Positions 38,701 to 52,009 are shown, counted from the first letter of the stretch. The stretch is DNA of 64,000 bases from Acanthacorydalis orientalis (GCA_034766995.1 CM068318.1:5206001-5270000); one strand, 5' to 3'. Notes: a model not told the origin generated them from the sequence alone. Program-made: numbers and translations.

Positions 38701-40186
38701 AAAAGACAGAAGAGATTGTGTTAGAGAGAGAAAATAATATAAAACGTTACAATTTACCTGCAATAAATTTTGTTATGATACCAAATACACATCTTGCAAT
38801 ATCATGATGAAATACAACGTGTATAAAATTCATCAATTCTAGACTTTTTAGTCGATCACTTCAACTGATCTAACTGAAAACAGAAAGTGTCGTTATTAAT
38901 CATTTGATCGTTTGGCAATCGCTCAGAGAACGATTTTTCCAATTCCTCCAAACACAGAGTATGATCTTTGTATGCAGACCAGCGTCGGATTTCGGTATTG
39001 AGAATCCAGTTCCGTTTTTTAAGGTTCTATTTCATTCGCTGTTATTATAAAGAATCCATTTTGCATCTCTTATTGCTAGTTTCAAAAATTGTTCTTTTTG
39101 GGTTATATTTTTGAAGTGAATCACAAATTAACATATTGTTATGGATTAATTAATGAAGCATACACAAATCATACCGAACATAGTAATCAAATTTCTCTAA
39201 ATACTTTACAATTAATTTTTACAGTATATTAAATTTCTCGTTAATTTGTTTAGTAATACCTCGTTGGTTATGATTAACTAGTACACCGATTTTATCATTT
39301 TTAACGTGGAAAAGTATTTCTGAATGTGAAGAATTTTTCCAGAAAGAAATCTCCAGCTCGAATTTCACAAATACTTTTCTTATGTTCGATCATCTCAGTA
39401 TAGCCCGCACATCTTTTTTTGAATATATATTGCTTGTTTGTCCTTTCGATAATAAAAATGAAAACGTAGAAAAAAATACCTTGATGTTTTCTATTCTGAA
39501 ATTTATAGTATATGAATAAAATTCAGCCAGTGTGGATATTTTTTAAAAAAATTCTAAAAAGTATTTGTGATGTCAGCTAAAATTCATTTTTTTATTGTCC
39601 ATATGAATAATATCTTTTTGAAAATTAAACTCATTGGAATTATAGTACAACACATACGAAAAAGAAATACTGTGTATATATATATGTTCATAAGTGTATA
39701 CTTTTGGATAGACAGCCATTTGTATTAAATTAGACAGAAAAATGAACTGTTTGTCTAGAACTCCGAATTTAAGAAAATAGTTTATTCGTAAAATTGCGAT
39801 TTAATTAAAATGAAAGTCGTGTAATTCGAAATCCCAACAGGACGATTTCATATATAAAAATGTTGAATACGGACTAACAATATAGATTTTTCATTATTCT
39901 ACTCAAGTTCGTTCGAAAAGTTTAAATGTGCAATTCTACAAAAATCACCAACGTCTGCTTGAGAATTCGCCATTTGTATGTAAATCAGAGGAAAATAAAA
40001 TCACAGTTTAGATGAAACTCTACCTTTGAAATACCTCTCTCTGTATTCAAGGTGTATTCTTTAAAGAAGCATCTGCATTTTTCAGTTACTTTTTTTCCGT
40101 TTCGTCTCACTAATACACCTAACTAGCTGCTCTTCATATATCAATTTAGTTGAACGAACTATACATTATCAACGAGATTGTATCTC

Positions 40187-40189
<3 letters not shown>

Positions 40190-40245
<56 letters not shown>
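40190..40245. repeat. (TA)n microsatellite
   Basis: 56 bases of perfect TA. Confidence 0.96.
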
Positions 40246-40247
<2 letters not shown>

Positions 40248-40497
40248 GCACCTTTGTTGTAATATTTTCCATTAAATTTATATAATTAAAATTATAATTT
40301 CATCTCTTTATGAATAACGATGCCTTGTTTTAAAAAAAATCACTATACCTAATTATTTTCTACACTTATATATACTGTACTTTATATTTTACTTATTGTA
40401 TGCTAAAGAAAATATGTTAATGTATAAAAGAATTTTATAAATTATAAAATAATCTACCATTACCTTGAGGATAAATATTATTATTCATATTTTCAAT

Positions 40498-40502
<5 letters not shown>

Positions 40503-40561
<59 letters not shown>

Positions 40562-40564
40562 CAT
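40503..40564. repeat. (TA)n microsatellite
   Basis: Ends in ATACATAC about 40 bases before MITE family A copy 6. Confidence 0.96.
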
Positions 40565-40604
40565 CGTATATCATTATTTAATATAAGAAGTATTCTATTA
40601 GGTA

Positions 40605-40850
40605 TAAAAATTAATTCGGTGTCTTTAAATTAAATCAATTATAACTGTTTTAAATCAAAATATTTTCTCAACGTTTTAGGATTTTGAAATGCCAACTTTA
40701 AAATTTAAAAACGCTATATATCCTGGTCAAACAATTTTTATAACCCTAAAAAACAGTAGTGATCACCATGACATCCAAAAAGCAGATTATTATGCATTGA
40801 ATACTTTTCGCATTCTAGTTGAAAAAAATGCTAACATGATTTGTTCAGCT
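40605..40850 (+). mobile_element. mariner-derived MITE family A, copy 6 (5' half only)
   Basis: The left end AAAAATTAATTCGGTGTC is the best preserved of the set. The leader is open from 40689 and runs into MTSKKQIIMH-like N-terminal sequence (ATG at 40768 in another frame), then LVEKNANMICSA, the start of the mariner helix-turn-helix. Similarity stops at about 40850, before the junction seen in the other copies. Confidence 0.72.
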
Positions 40851-42071
40851 CCTCATTTTGTGATTATTTTAATTTAATTACAAATAGATTTGAACTCATG
40901 TACAACAAACACAGTTGACATGGACTTTGGTTCGTACTTATTTTCAAATTTTATCATAACAAGTTCATTTAATACAAATTCGAAACAATTCTAATCCTCT
41001 TGAAGATATTTATTAGCGGTTATTCAGTTTTGTCATAAAAATTGATGAAATCACACTTTATTGTTAATTTTTAAATATACAATGTAACTGTTGTAAAAAA
41101 TCATTACCTTTTATTTGTAGTGACTCTTGCTACAAATCATTTTTTCGTGACAAATTAGTATTTATTTAATTCAAGAAGATTACTAAAGAAATTAACACGT
41201 TTTGTTCAAATGTATTTTTATCTTCTATAAATTGTTGAATGGTTGAAAGAATATTTTCTTTATTACCACAGAAAAATTATTAAAATTATTGTGGCAGTCC
41301 TATTGGAAATTTGTCTAACAGATTATTTTCTGATAGAGAAATTTTTACAGAAAATGTGCTTATTTTTTAGATATTATAAAATTGAATGTGAATATTTCTA
41401 GACTTTCAAATAAGTAATGTAACATCCATAAAGGTGTTCGATCTGTAGTTGTTATTTAACTGTTTGAAACTGGAAAATGATTTTTATTAAAAAATCTGTT
41501 CATTTTATGACTATATGAATCTCGAAATACTGTTATATTGTAATCATAAAATTATAAAATGTGTTCGTACTAAAATAGTACGTTTCGAAATTGATCGCAG
41601 TAAATAGAAAAAAAAATATATTTAAAGAAATTGTCACGAACTGTTGTACATTTTATTTATGATCGTTGTGAAAAGTGGTTCTGCACGTTCAAACGTTGTA
41701 ACTGTATAGAAAATAGATTAAATGAAATTAGATTCGATACGGTATCTAAAAAAAAAAGAGAAATCTAAAGTAGATAAAAAAGATTATGAAGACTTGTGCG
41801 GAACGTATTTATTTTTTCATCACGGTGCCGTGTGTACTCACACTCCTTAATAACACTGAACTGCGTCGTTATTTTCAATAAACCGATCTCGGATTACGTT
41901 AAACGTAGAAAGTAGTAAATGCCTGCACAATGTCTAAACGAAAACATTCACAACAATAGACCCCTTTCAACAAACAATTACCAACATATTCTCGTATTTA
42001 TAAGATCGGTCTGGGATTGAAAATGAGTCGACGGCAATTCCAAGAAATACCATTTCTGACATTAAGATCAT

Positions 42072-42200
42072 ATGAACGCGCGTTTAACTTACACAGCGAG
42101 CACAACATCTGAGACCGTGAACGAGGAGGATTATGTAATTCCGGCCACGGGCAGCTGGTCTGCAAAGGATCGTGCCTGGCGTTCGGCAAGTGTGACCTGA
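42072..42200 (+). other. unrecognised 42-codon ORF in a G+C-rich patch
   Basis: ATG at 42072 to TGA at 42198. The reading MNARLTYTASTTSETVNEED ends in a Trp- and Ser-containing tail. Composition near 50% G+C is unlike the flanks. There is no known motif and no splice evidence; the opposite strand is also open, so chance is a real possibility. Reported as a candidate small gene or exon only. Confidence 0.2.
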
Positions 42201-43435
42201 ACTCTAAGTGGTCTCATTAGAGATCGGCAAACAGTGGCCTCTCCTCCACAGTACTAGTCGAGCGACATAGTTGCTTGACCTACCCCGTGTCATGTTATTA
42301 CCCTTGTAAGTGAATCGCGTCGAACGAAAAAAGAGGCCTAATTAAGGTTTGTGTCATTCGTAATTGGTACTTGTCAGTGCTTTATAAATATTGAATTCGT
42401 TTCAATCGTACAAAGCGCTTTTTGTTTCAGTTTGTAACGTGAAAAGAAATTAAAAACTTTCTCGTCGATTTTGCTGCTTTGCGAGAGACGAGTATACAAA
42501 AAGGGGTGCAAATACTCTTTTGTACGTGTGTTTCATTGTTTCGTGTTTTAATTCTTGATATTAATGCCGTCTCTTCTTCAGACTTTTCGATCAAAAAAGA
42601 GAAGCTTTCTAACTTTTTACATAGACAATTAATATTTTTTTTTATAAAAAGTGATATATGCATATATATATATATATAATTGTTTTAGTAATGAAATTAA
42701 TTAAATTAAAATATCTTTTTGTAACTTAATGTATACAATGACACACATAAGAAACCCCGTCTGTTATTGAAATATATTTTGATATTCTTTCATTGAAAAC
42801 AAAGTAACAGAAAAGTATCTACAGTTTCATTATTGGTTTTCATCTGAAGAAAACTCCTATCAGATTTGAATAAATGCAATATTCAGATACTTCTTTCAGT
42901 CGTGCACGTCGTCTCGACGAATGAGCGGAACTCTTAATATTTCTCTATCTGGACTGTCTTATTTTAATTAAACGTCGTTTCAGTTTTACAGAAATAACTG
43001 GTCTACAGATGGTATTGATTTTCTGAATAGAGTTTTTGTTCGGTGATGTTTGTCGACAACTACTACTGCAGTGTTGGTAACGTTGAGGCAGGCGTTAATG
43101 TAATCTAACTTTTAGCTGCAGTTTGAAATGAAAATGTATACGTTACCTCTAGTCTAGTAATGAATGTACGTTCGATCGAATTTGTATCGAAAAATGGTTT
43201 GTTGGATGAGATGTTTTGCACTGAAGTCGTTAGCGAGTTGTTTATTATTTAATATGAAAAAAATATTTATTCTAATACATTCTAATATTTTATTTTAAAT
43301 TAATCGTTTTGACATCTTGTTGTTTTCCAAAAAAATAAATTTGAAATAGTCTTTCTTCTTTATTAATGATCATACTTTTTTTTTAAAGGTGAGAGTCTAA
43401 CTTTTTTTCATATTATGACTAAAAAAATGTTTTTA

Positions 43436-43441
<6 letters not shown>

Positions 43442-43491
<50 letters not shown>
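43442..43491. repeat. (TA)n microsatellite
   Basis: Perfect TA of about 48 bases. Confidence 0.95.
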
Positions 43492-43493
<2 letters not shown>

Positions 43494-44022
43494 TTATTGG
43501 TGTATAATATGCATGTGTATGTGTGTACGTTTGAACTAATCGCCCGCATATCTTCGCCATTCAGTAAACTGCGACGTTCACATTGTTGATGTGAGGAGTA
43601 ACGTCGAAAAAACAGTGAATAGCTAGCTCGTACGGCACACAGAAAAACAACAATCAATCACATCCATAAATCCTCGGCAGAAGTGTGCAGACACCACTTA
43701 AACCATCGACAAGACGACATACGGTGTTTTCATTCCCTCATTGATATTTTATTCAGGTGAAGCTTTAGGATAACGCGAAATCTTCTCGAGTGCGTGATCT
43801 ATAACGACATATCTAACACTTGCCGTTGAGAATTTTTTTTAAAGTAATAACAAACTTGAGATTTAACTTAACTAAAACGATACCAATCCCTAAAGTTTCT
43901 TTTTCGTCCGTCGATAATCTAAAAACTGTTGTGATGTAATCGTACTTCCGAGTCAATGTTCTCAACAATGTATTTTTTTTTTACTTTCATCTAAGAAAAT
44001 TCAAATATATTCAACGAAAATA

Positions 44023-44026
<4 letters not shown>

Positions 44027-44083
<57 letters not shown>

Positions 44084-44087
44084 ATAC
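44027..44087. repeat. (TA)n with (TATATG)n hexamers
   Basis: TA run followed by four or five TATATG repeats, the only clear hexamer repeat in the window. Confidence 0.93.
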
Positions 44088-44610
44088 AAAATCACGATTA
44101 AATGTTTGAAACAAATATCTTAAGTTTAAGTAATCTTGAAAATTAATTATTCATTTTTTATACTCAGAATTTTGCAATTCTATTAAAATATGATTATAAC
44201 AGAGTATGTGTATAAACAGAATTACTGCAGTGGAATTAAAGTAAGATATCTACATATTCTTTATTAAAAAAAGTCCATAAATTTTAGGTTATTTAAATAC
44301 TTTATTTCTATTGAAAAAAGTATTTGAAAAATGTAAGGAATATTTCAAAGCCGTGTTAATATTTCAACGGAGTATAAAATACCTTTATACAGACATAAAA
44401 ACCAATATCAGAAAATGCTATCAAAATCTTTTACTGATGTACTAATACCGGATGATAAACGACCGATCTCCGTTTTCTCTAACTAAGCCATTTTCCAACC
44501 TTAACAATTGAGGTGAAGTTATACGTCCAGATTTCATTGAACAAAACGGTTGACCGGCTCGACGCAGAACATTCAACCACAATGAGTTCTTGTAAATACA
44601 CATACACACT

Positions 44611-44612
<2 letters not shown>

Positions 44613-44656
<44 letters not shown>

Positions 44657-44657
44657 G

Positions 44658-44694
<37 letters not shown>
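44613..44694. repeat. (TA)n with TATTATGTATATG break
   Basis: Two TA runs about 225 bases upstream of the palindromic MITE at 44919. Confidence 0.95.
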
Positions 44695-44696
<2 letters not shown>

Positions 44697-44918
44697 CTTT
44701 TCAAAAACTTTCATTTATTTTTATTCAATGGAATAAAAATAATATCTAAAAAAATATAACTCAACTCATGCTATTCTGTAAATGAAAACTGGAAATAATA
44801 ATTTTATTGCATAATTATTTTATAAAAACCGATTAATAGAAAAATTATTTCAACTTATTCTCTGTATTTATTAATATTTTAACATACACACACACACATC
44901 ATACATACATATATATAA

Positions 44919-45038
44919 GGTGATTCAATTTAGATTTACACATGAAAGTATTAAAAAAGAACGCAAAAATAACATGATTTTTTTTAATTATTGCGTTTTT
45001 TTAATACTTGCATGTGGAAGCCTAAATTGAATCTCTCT
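44919..45038. mobile_element. short palindromic MITE (family C) next to TA repeats, copy 1
   Basis: The left arm (44919-44971) contains GATTCAATTTAGATTTACAC then ATGAAAGTATTAAAAAA; the right arm (44987-45038), read on the other strand, contains GATTCAATTTAGGCTTCCAC then ATGCAAGTATTAAAAAAAC. The arms match over about 50 bases with a 15-base spacer. Short TA/CA runs lie on the left and TA on the right. No coding capacity. The class is unknown; a TA target would fit a Tc1/mariner origin. Confidence 0.75.
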
Positions 45039-46277
45039 CTATATAAAATACAGTCATTGTAATAAAATTTCAATTTTCTCTATATGTAATTATGAAATGT
45101 TATTTTTATTTTGAAAAGCATTCATTTTTAGATAATTAAAATAATATTTTATATGGTTTCTTCATCAAATACCTTTATACACAATAAAATGTTTATATTT
45201 TTGGAAATGCTCTCGAATATATCATTTCAAACTGTCTGTGATTAATTTAAAAATGAAATTTTAAATCAATTATATGCAAATGAAATGTCGCATTTAATTC
45301 TAAAAAATAAAGTTGACCATAAATTTTTTTTTTTGTTATAATGGATATGTTTTACATAGAAACTGTTCACTTTTAATTTTTATTTGTAATTAAAATTCGA
45401 AATTGAATCAGTTATTTATATGAAAACTCATTACAATTTCCATTCATTCATAAAAATAACTATCTCTCTCACTTTATAAAAATGTAAATGAATGTAAAAT
45501 ATTTTGGTTTCATTTCCGTTCGTATTAAAACATTTACGTTTTCGTTTCAGTCTCAAAACTTGTACTCACTCTATTCGTATTGAAAACTTTTCTATTTTTC
45601 TTAATACCTTTCATATACACACACGTGAAATAACGGAAACTCCTCTGTAACATTATAATTTGTTTCACGAATCGTAAAACAGCAACATTATACGCTTTTT
45701 AGAAGTTTGAATCACATCACGGTAGTACCCTCTGGCAAATCCTTTTATGCTAAAACTAATCCGATATTTTCAGAATGTGTCTCACCTTAACCCAAAGCAT
45801 AATGACTCTATATGTGCGTCGGTGGTTTGAGAAAGAAGCGAATGGTGCGAGGATTTTCTAAGTTGGTATATTTCCAGCATCGTTGGTGACAGAGTCGACG
45901 TAGAATAAAAATAATAGGCGAAATGTGTGATGAACACACAATATCATGTAAAATTCAAGTAGCTTCTGAGGCTTCAGCCCTTCCAAATCCGATGTAATGC
46001 TCTTGCGAAACCCTTGCGGCAATATAGGACGTTGATACGCCGACACGTGACTTTCAATGAGACACCAGGGTTGGGTCTCGTATTATCTAATGGGGAAACA
46101 GTGAATTTTTAAAGCGCGGATATGAGTACTATTATGTTTTGTGTTATGAATCAATTTTCATATTTCATATTTTCTTTTTTGCCGCCGAGTTATTGATATT
46201 GCAGCTTGGAAAATTTTCAATTATTCTAAAATACATCTACGACGGGTTAGAGAAAAGTTTTGAACATTATATTTCGA

Positions 46278-46317
<40 letters not shown>
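46278..46317. repeat. (TA)n-(GA)n
   Basis: Ten bases of TA and about 28 of GA; the longest GA run here. Confidence 0.92.
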
Positions 46318-46320
<3 letters not shown>

Positions 46321-46639
46321 TTGACGATTAATTAATAATCAACGAATTAACTAATTCAATCCTTTCATGAACCTAGAAAATTTAAGACACGTGTATAAGA
46401 AGAAACGATACAATATTTGAATGATGATAATAATTTTCAAACATTAATACAAGTTTTAAATTATTTATTGTCGATATTATAAAAATATTTTCTATATTTA
46501 ATTGATTTTTCGTTCTGTTTCATTTGTTTAAACATTTCACGATGCGTGAAATATTGTTTTATTTTAATATTTTATCAAACTAGACTTGGTTGTTTTGGTA
46601 ATTTATTTTTATTCTGTCACAATTTTAAATTGATATTTA

Positions 46640-46644
<5 letters not shown>

Positions 46645-46673
<29 letters not shown>
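46645..46673. repeat. short (TA)n
   Basis: 29 bases of TA; a similar run lies at 46879-46902. Confidence 0.9.
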
Positions 46674-46677
<4 letters not shown>

Positions 46678-49600
46678 CTTTTGTTCTAAATCAATATGAA
46701 CTTATTATATCTGATCATACAAATCACATAAACAATATTGTTGTAAATCAGCTTCCCAAACTTAAAATAACCGCGTATTCTTTTGGAAAGATTAATGTTC
46801 CTAACATATTTCTTAAAAATAGAGATAATCGTTCATTTGATAACATTTATATTTCCTTTTGTTTCTACAACGTAATAAATATATATATATATATATATAT
46901 ATGCATGTATCTTAACATATAAATTTATATTTGTAATACATATATTTCAAACTGCAAATATGTCATATAAGATGGCACGTAGCGTAACAGTTCATTTATA
47001 TGTCAACAATGTAAGGAAATATAATTCAACAGAAGATGAATTCCTCATTTATGTCGCCTGTATGAATTCTGTTGGCTTGATGGCCACTTTTCTTTTTATG
47101 ACTGTGCAGTATGTCGTTATATGTCATTCAGCTCAAACTGAACATCATATCACAGAAACGCTGCATTATGTCAGAATATAGTACCGCAGTTTCACTATAA
47201 AAACCTGCCCTAGAAATTATTATAAAAAGTCGGCTACAATTCCGAGTTGACATACATTTCATTTTCATTTTAATATTCTAGTTATTTGTCAGAACACCGT
47301 ACTTATTCTGCACGACTAAATTTGAAAATATGACGTTGTCAAGGAGAAAAATAAGACGTACACGATTGTAGATTAATCCGAGTCATTCGAGTCGGTTTAA
47401 TATGTTTTCATTTAGTTTTAGTTCGACGGTTTGCCGGCAAATTTTTTTTTCTGTATATAAATTTTGTACAAAGCTCGTCAGTATCACCGCCGTGTTAAGT
47501 ATAGAGACCCCGGCGTGGGTAGACTGTCATGTATATTAACTTCACTCACAAGATGTTAATGTATATTAATATTTAAAAGCTTACTTACAAGCCTATGGAA
47601 CTACCACAGTCTTATACCGTTTAATGTATTGCATGCTCGTAACAAAATTTGATGTGGTTTGAGTAATATCAGCTCTTTTTATCTATTTATCAATAATCAA
47701 TCACTAATTACAAACTTCCTTGGAACAGCGCTTATAAAGGAATTTGTGTTTTTAATAAGTTTCGTATTTTTTACACAAGAGTAATAAAATTACTTTGTGT
47801 ATACATATATAAATATATAATTTTTATAATAGCTATTTAATAACCACTTTTAACTAAAAATAAAAGTACTTTTTTAATTATTTTCCTTTAAAACTAACAG
47901 CAATTTTTATAAACGCTTATTTTAAAATTTACATATTTTCTTCGCATAAAACAGTCTTGTTACCTAACTTTATTAAATTTCAAAATCTATCTTTGCTTTT
48001 AATACTTTTTGATAATAAACTAACGCTCTTTTTAAAGGATACATAATCTTGTTTTTTTTAAAAACACTTATCGACTTTTAAAATATTTAAATTGATTCCA
48101 ATATATTTTTTCTAATTTTATTATTATAACCGTACTGTAATATATACTTTTATTATGAACACATTCTGTTCTCGGTATATGTAATTGATGTTTATTCAAA
48201 TGAACGTTTTATATCACTCATAGGATAAAGAAAAATGTGTGATTGTTTATTGTGAGTTCAGATTGAAAAAAAAATGTTTTCAAACCTGTATTTATTGAAA
48301 GATTTTTTTCTTAAAAGATAAAAATTCCCCTGATTGGAAAGAAAGACCATCGGAAAATTATTTTTTTAGAAAAATAATTGTTGTACATGTTTAACAAAAT
48401 ATAAAGTTTTAAAATTTTTGAATTAATTTTCGTGGAATATATATAATAAATATCTTATTTTAGTTTCTTTTTTATAAATTGTCGATAAATGAAAGTATTT
48501 TCTGACTCATTTTCACTTTAATTATTTAAAAATAATTACACGTTACTTCGATACTTTTAAATGTTTTCTAAAAAACTATTTAATTAATTAAATAATCGCC
48601 GTGCTTATTTCAATTCTGGGGTAGTTTTTAATAAACGAGTTGTTTAGAAAAAGAAATATAATAACACTTTATTAATTAAAAATAAATGAAGTAATGCACA
48701 CAAACACAATATATATATATATATATATGAATACATATATGTGTGTGTATTGTTCGATATGGTTTGTGTAACACACCCGGTATTTTTGTCACTTACCAAC
48801 TGTTGGCCTAACGACAGTTTGAAAATAGCTTCCCTACTTTCTATCTAAAATGTTTATTTTATGGCTATCACATTTTATGACTTTGATGTCACAGATAGGA
48901 CTGTTTGTTTTCTCATCTGTAGGTTCAATACAATTATAATACTAGTACCGAAACGGAGGGTGAACTTAGTACTCCAGTATAATTGGCACAAAAACATAGA
49001 ATAATGAAAACTATTAAATAAAATTAGAAGTTAAATCAAATAGAGTTTTTTTTTATTCCGTCCATCTAATACAAATTTCATCAAGTAAACAACTCAATAC
49101 GAAATCAATTACTTTTCAGCTATTCGATTCAATAATTTATAAAATATTTAGGATTGCAAACACCAATTATTACACGTGTAATTACGTTAAATATTCTACA
49201 AACAACTATACATTTACAAAAACGTATAATAAATTATATCTCTTGTAGATTTATTTATTGTTTTACTGTTATAATTATTGGCTATGTCAAGAAATGATAA
49301 TATATTGCGAAACAGAATTGATTCTCATTCGAATTGAAATTATGTACCGGTCGAAATGTATCGAAATACCTATCAATTAACTGGAAGATTACTTCATTAC
49401 ACCCAGCTGTAAATTTACATATATCTCGTTTGTAATGATTATGTAGTTATATTTGACTGGAAGAAAAATATGTTGAAAATAAAAGAGGCGTCGTGGAACG
49501 AATTTAAATATTCATCGATCTTGTATAATTTTTCTGATTGTTATGTCTCTTTTATATCTGTAACTTCATTTGAATCAACGTTTTATTAACAAACGTGTTA

Positions 49601-50679
49601 GCTTCAGGCGTTCCTAAAATGGTAAGCAATTGCTTTATTTCGATGGTAATTTGATACTAATTGTATGCTTGTTACATATTATCCACTTCTATATAATGTT
49701 TTTACATAGTTATTCATTAAATTGTCGGCTACTTATAAATAAAAAAATGTTAGAAAATTTTAAAGTTGTGATGAACGCTCTCTACAAATATGTCGATGAT
49801 ATTTTTATTCGATATATATTTTAATCGTTTCGAGAGTTATTTATTATCGTTTGTTAGAAAAAGTCTGTTTTTAAAGTTATTAAAATAAAATACAAAGAAT
49901 TGATGATTTTATATTTTAAAATACAGTAATTAAAATCGTTAGATGCTATTAATGTGCACAGTTGAGAAATACTTGCAGATTTTCTAAGATAATATTCAGG
50001 ATTAATGTAGTAATTTTAAACGGTTAATATTTATTATATACGAGTCGGTACGTTTTCTGAGACATACAAAAAACATTCAGATCCGAATACGAAAGTAAAC
50101 CGCTCGTCATTATTCTTATTTATTTCCACTAAACGCTATAGTAATTTCAAATAAGCGACAGTGGTAATTTGTATGCACACCAGACAATTTGTTTTCAAAT
50201 TAAAATCATATTACAACGGCTCCACATCCAACTTATAGGGTCTATATTTACTCATTAAAAGATTGCCAATAAGTACGAAGTGGAAAGTAATTTTATTCCA
50301 TAAGATTTCTCTGTTCAACTTATATTCCGTATAATGAATATTAAGTACCATCTAATTACAATAAACCTAATTAATTCAAATATAATCCCCGTGAAAGTAG
50401 ACGACAACAGCGGAGTGTGCGAGATCGTGAAGACGTATGAAGAATAAAGGCGAATGTATAGAAGAAAAAGAGACGTGGCGGAAACGGAGTCACAAATAAT
50501 TAGCACGTTATAAAACGAAACGAATAACTGACAAAGTTTTGCTTATTAGGCACTTACGGAGCCATTAAATTTCATTCTAAAACCCGAAATACCGGAGGGA
50601 AGCATAAAACATTCAACGGACTGTCTGCGTTAAAACAAAATGGGGTGGTAAATAAGTGCACAAGATAAATTTCAAAGTA

Positions 50680-50945
50680 ACGGCCACGGAATGGGATAAC
50701 GGCGGGTGTTATAGAGGTTCGGTTTGTGGGGGTGTGGCAGTGGTCGTGTAACGGGTGACAGGGGGTCGTGCGTCCGCCTGTCTGTGTGTCAACAGACGAA
50801 ATTAAAGCCCGTGTTGAAAAATCACCTAATCATTCGACGGACACGTGTGTGGCTTCCTGTGACACCCCATCGGAAAGAGGTTAGGTCACGAGCGTTTGGC
50901 ATTCTTCGTTCGAGGGTGGTCGCATCGTATCCGTGAACGTTATTG
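50680..50945. other. G+C-rich island 1.9 kb upstream of the first recognised exon
   Basis: A G-rich then mixed CpG block, with a plus-strand 70-codon frame (50724-50936) of no known type. It has an AGGTTAGGTCACGAGCG motif near 50878, which includes a nuclear-receptor-like AGGTCA half site. May be regulatory; no exon features. Confidence 0.3.
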
Positions 50946-51528
50946 ATATTTTTTATTCGTCGACTTCCGAGGTTAATATAAAAGCTAATCTGTCTGTTTG
51001 ATATTTACTTACGTTCCGTTTATATGTTTATTCGAATCGATGGTTACGTACAGACAACGGTGTTTTTTTTTTGTACCTACAGCGTATAACAATTTATCAT
51101 TATCGAATGTCACAATCGAATAATTTTATCAGATGTGAACGCAGTTCACATGCTCTTAACTTTTTATTTTCTTCGAAAATAAATTATAAACATTTAATTG
51201 AACTGTCGTCAGTTTTCGAGCACGGATTCTTCTTTTATTTTACCAACTTTAGACGACAGGTTATTAAGTTGAAATAAAAACACGAAACTTAGTTTCGAAT
51301 TTAGAAAAAAAAATGAAACTTGCTCAACAGTTATCTTTCTACAAACTTTAATATAACGTCTTTAAATTTAATAGCGTACTCTGGCAGAAGCACACTTTAA
51401 CTTAGTTACAAGTTGACGTCTTTGTAAGACATCCACATTTTTATTACTGGCGCTTATATTTTTTTTTCTTTATAAATTATAATTAGTGACTTGATTGTAA
51501 ATTGCAAACAATTGAAAACGATATACAA

Positions 51529-51593
<65 letters not shown>

Positions 51594-51623
51594 CATATTT
51601 GTTTATATTTGTATATATATATA

Positions 51624-51664
<41 letters not shown>
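51529..51664. repeat. (AC)n-(TA)n, 136 bp, interrupted
   Basis: AC start, then TA with CA and TTTGT interruptions; the longest simple-repeat block in the window. Confidence 0.95.
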
Positions 51665-51669
<5 letters not shown>

Positions 51670-51671
51670 AA

Positions 51672-51716
51672 TAGGCTAATTCTATTTAGGCTTCCACATG
51701 GAAGTATCAAAAGAGA
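51672..51716 (+). mobile_element. palindromic MITE family C, copy 2 (one arm)
   Basis: AATTCTATTTAGGCTTCCAC followed by ATGGAAGTATCAAAAGAGA is the same arm as at 44987-45038. It lies between two long TA tracts (ending at 51664 and beginning at 51752). The second arm is not evident in 51717-51751, so this copy is either half an element or heavily decayed. Confidence 0.62.
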
Positions 51717-51746
51717 AATTTATGAAAAAATGCATTTCATATGTCT

Positions 51747-51751
<5 letters not shown>

Positions 51752-51797
<46 letters not shown>
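51752..51797. repeat. (TA)n microsatellite
   Basis: Perfect TA on the far side of MITE family C copy 2. Confidence 0.95.
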
Positions 51798-51803
<6 letters not shown>

Positions 51804-51970
51804 TATATTTTTATGTAATTAATAAATAATTAACATTTATATATGTATTGATTAATCATTACTAAATAGTATAATTCATAATGATTTTTTAATAATACTG
51901 TAATATGTAAAAGAAACAATTCATCAATCAGGGTTAATAGATTTTAATTTATTAAGCCGATTTTTTAAAC

Positions 51971-51972
<2 letters not shown>

Positions 51973-52007
<35 letters not shown>

Positions 52008-52009
52008 GT

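Larger units (their letters stand above)
30994..40604. other. no gene recognised apart from the 35 kb island
   Basis: The largest featureless block. It has TA tracts at 31.8, 33.5, 33.85, 34.5, 37.5, 38.7, 40.2 and 40.5 kb and a small G+C-richer patch at 37780-37930. No transposase or exon was seen. Confidence 0.5.
40851..44918. other. no gene recognised
   Basis: A+T-rich except for the 42 kb patch; TA tracts at 43.4, 44.0 and 44.6 kb. Confidence 0.5.
45039..51528. other. no gene recognised
   Basis: Short frames at 45858-46046 (minus) and 46960-47181 (plus) have no motif. TA/GA repeats at 46.3-46.9 and 48.7 kb, and the 50.7 kb island. Confidence 0.5.

Noticed and set aside
43040..43120. A short reading VDNYYCSVGNVEAGV that looks like the end of an Ig domain.
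   Set aside because: It is bounded by stops within about 26 codons and has no acceptor or donor in register; taken as chance.
45858..46046. Minus-strand 62-codon frame in a slightly G+C-richer area.
   Set aside because: No domain or splice evidence.
46960..47181. Plus-strand 73-codon frame with a hydrophobic centre.
   Set aside because: No homologue recognised, no neighbouring exon, and A+T-rich hydrophobic frames arise by chance.
51502..51822. 106-codon frame rich in Ile-Tyr.
   Set aside because: Translation of TA tracts; the same applies to the frames over every TA array in the window.
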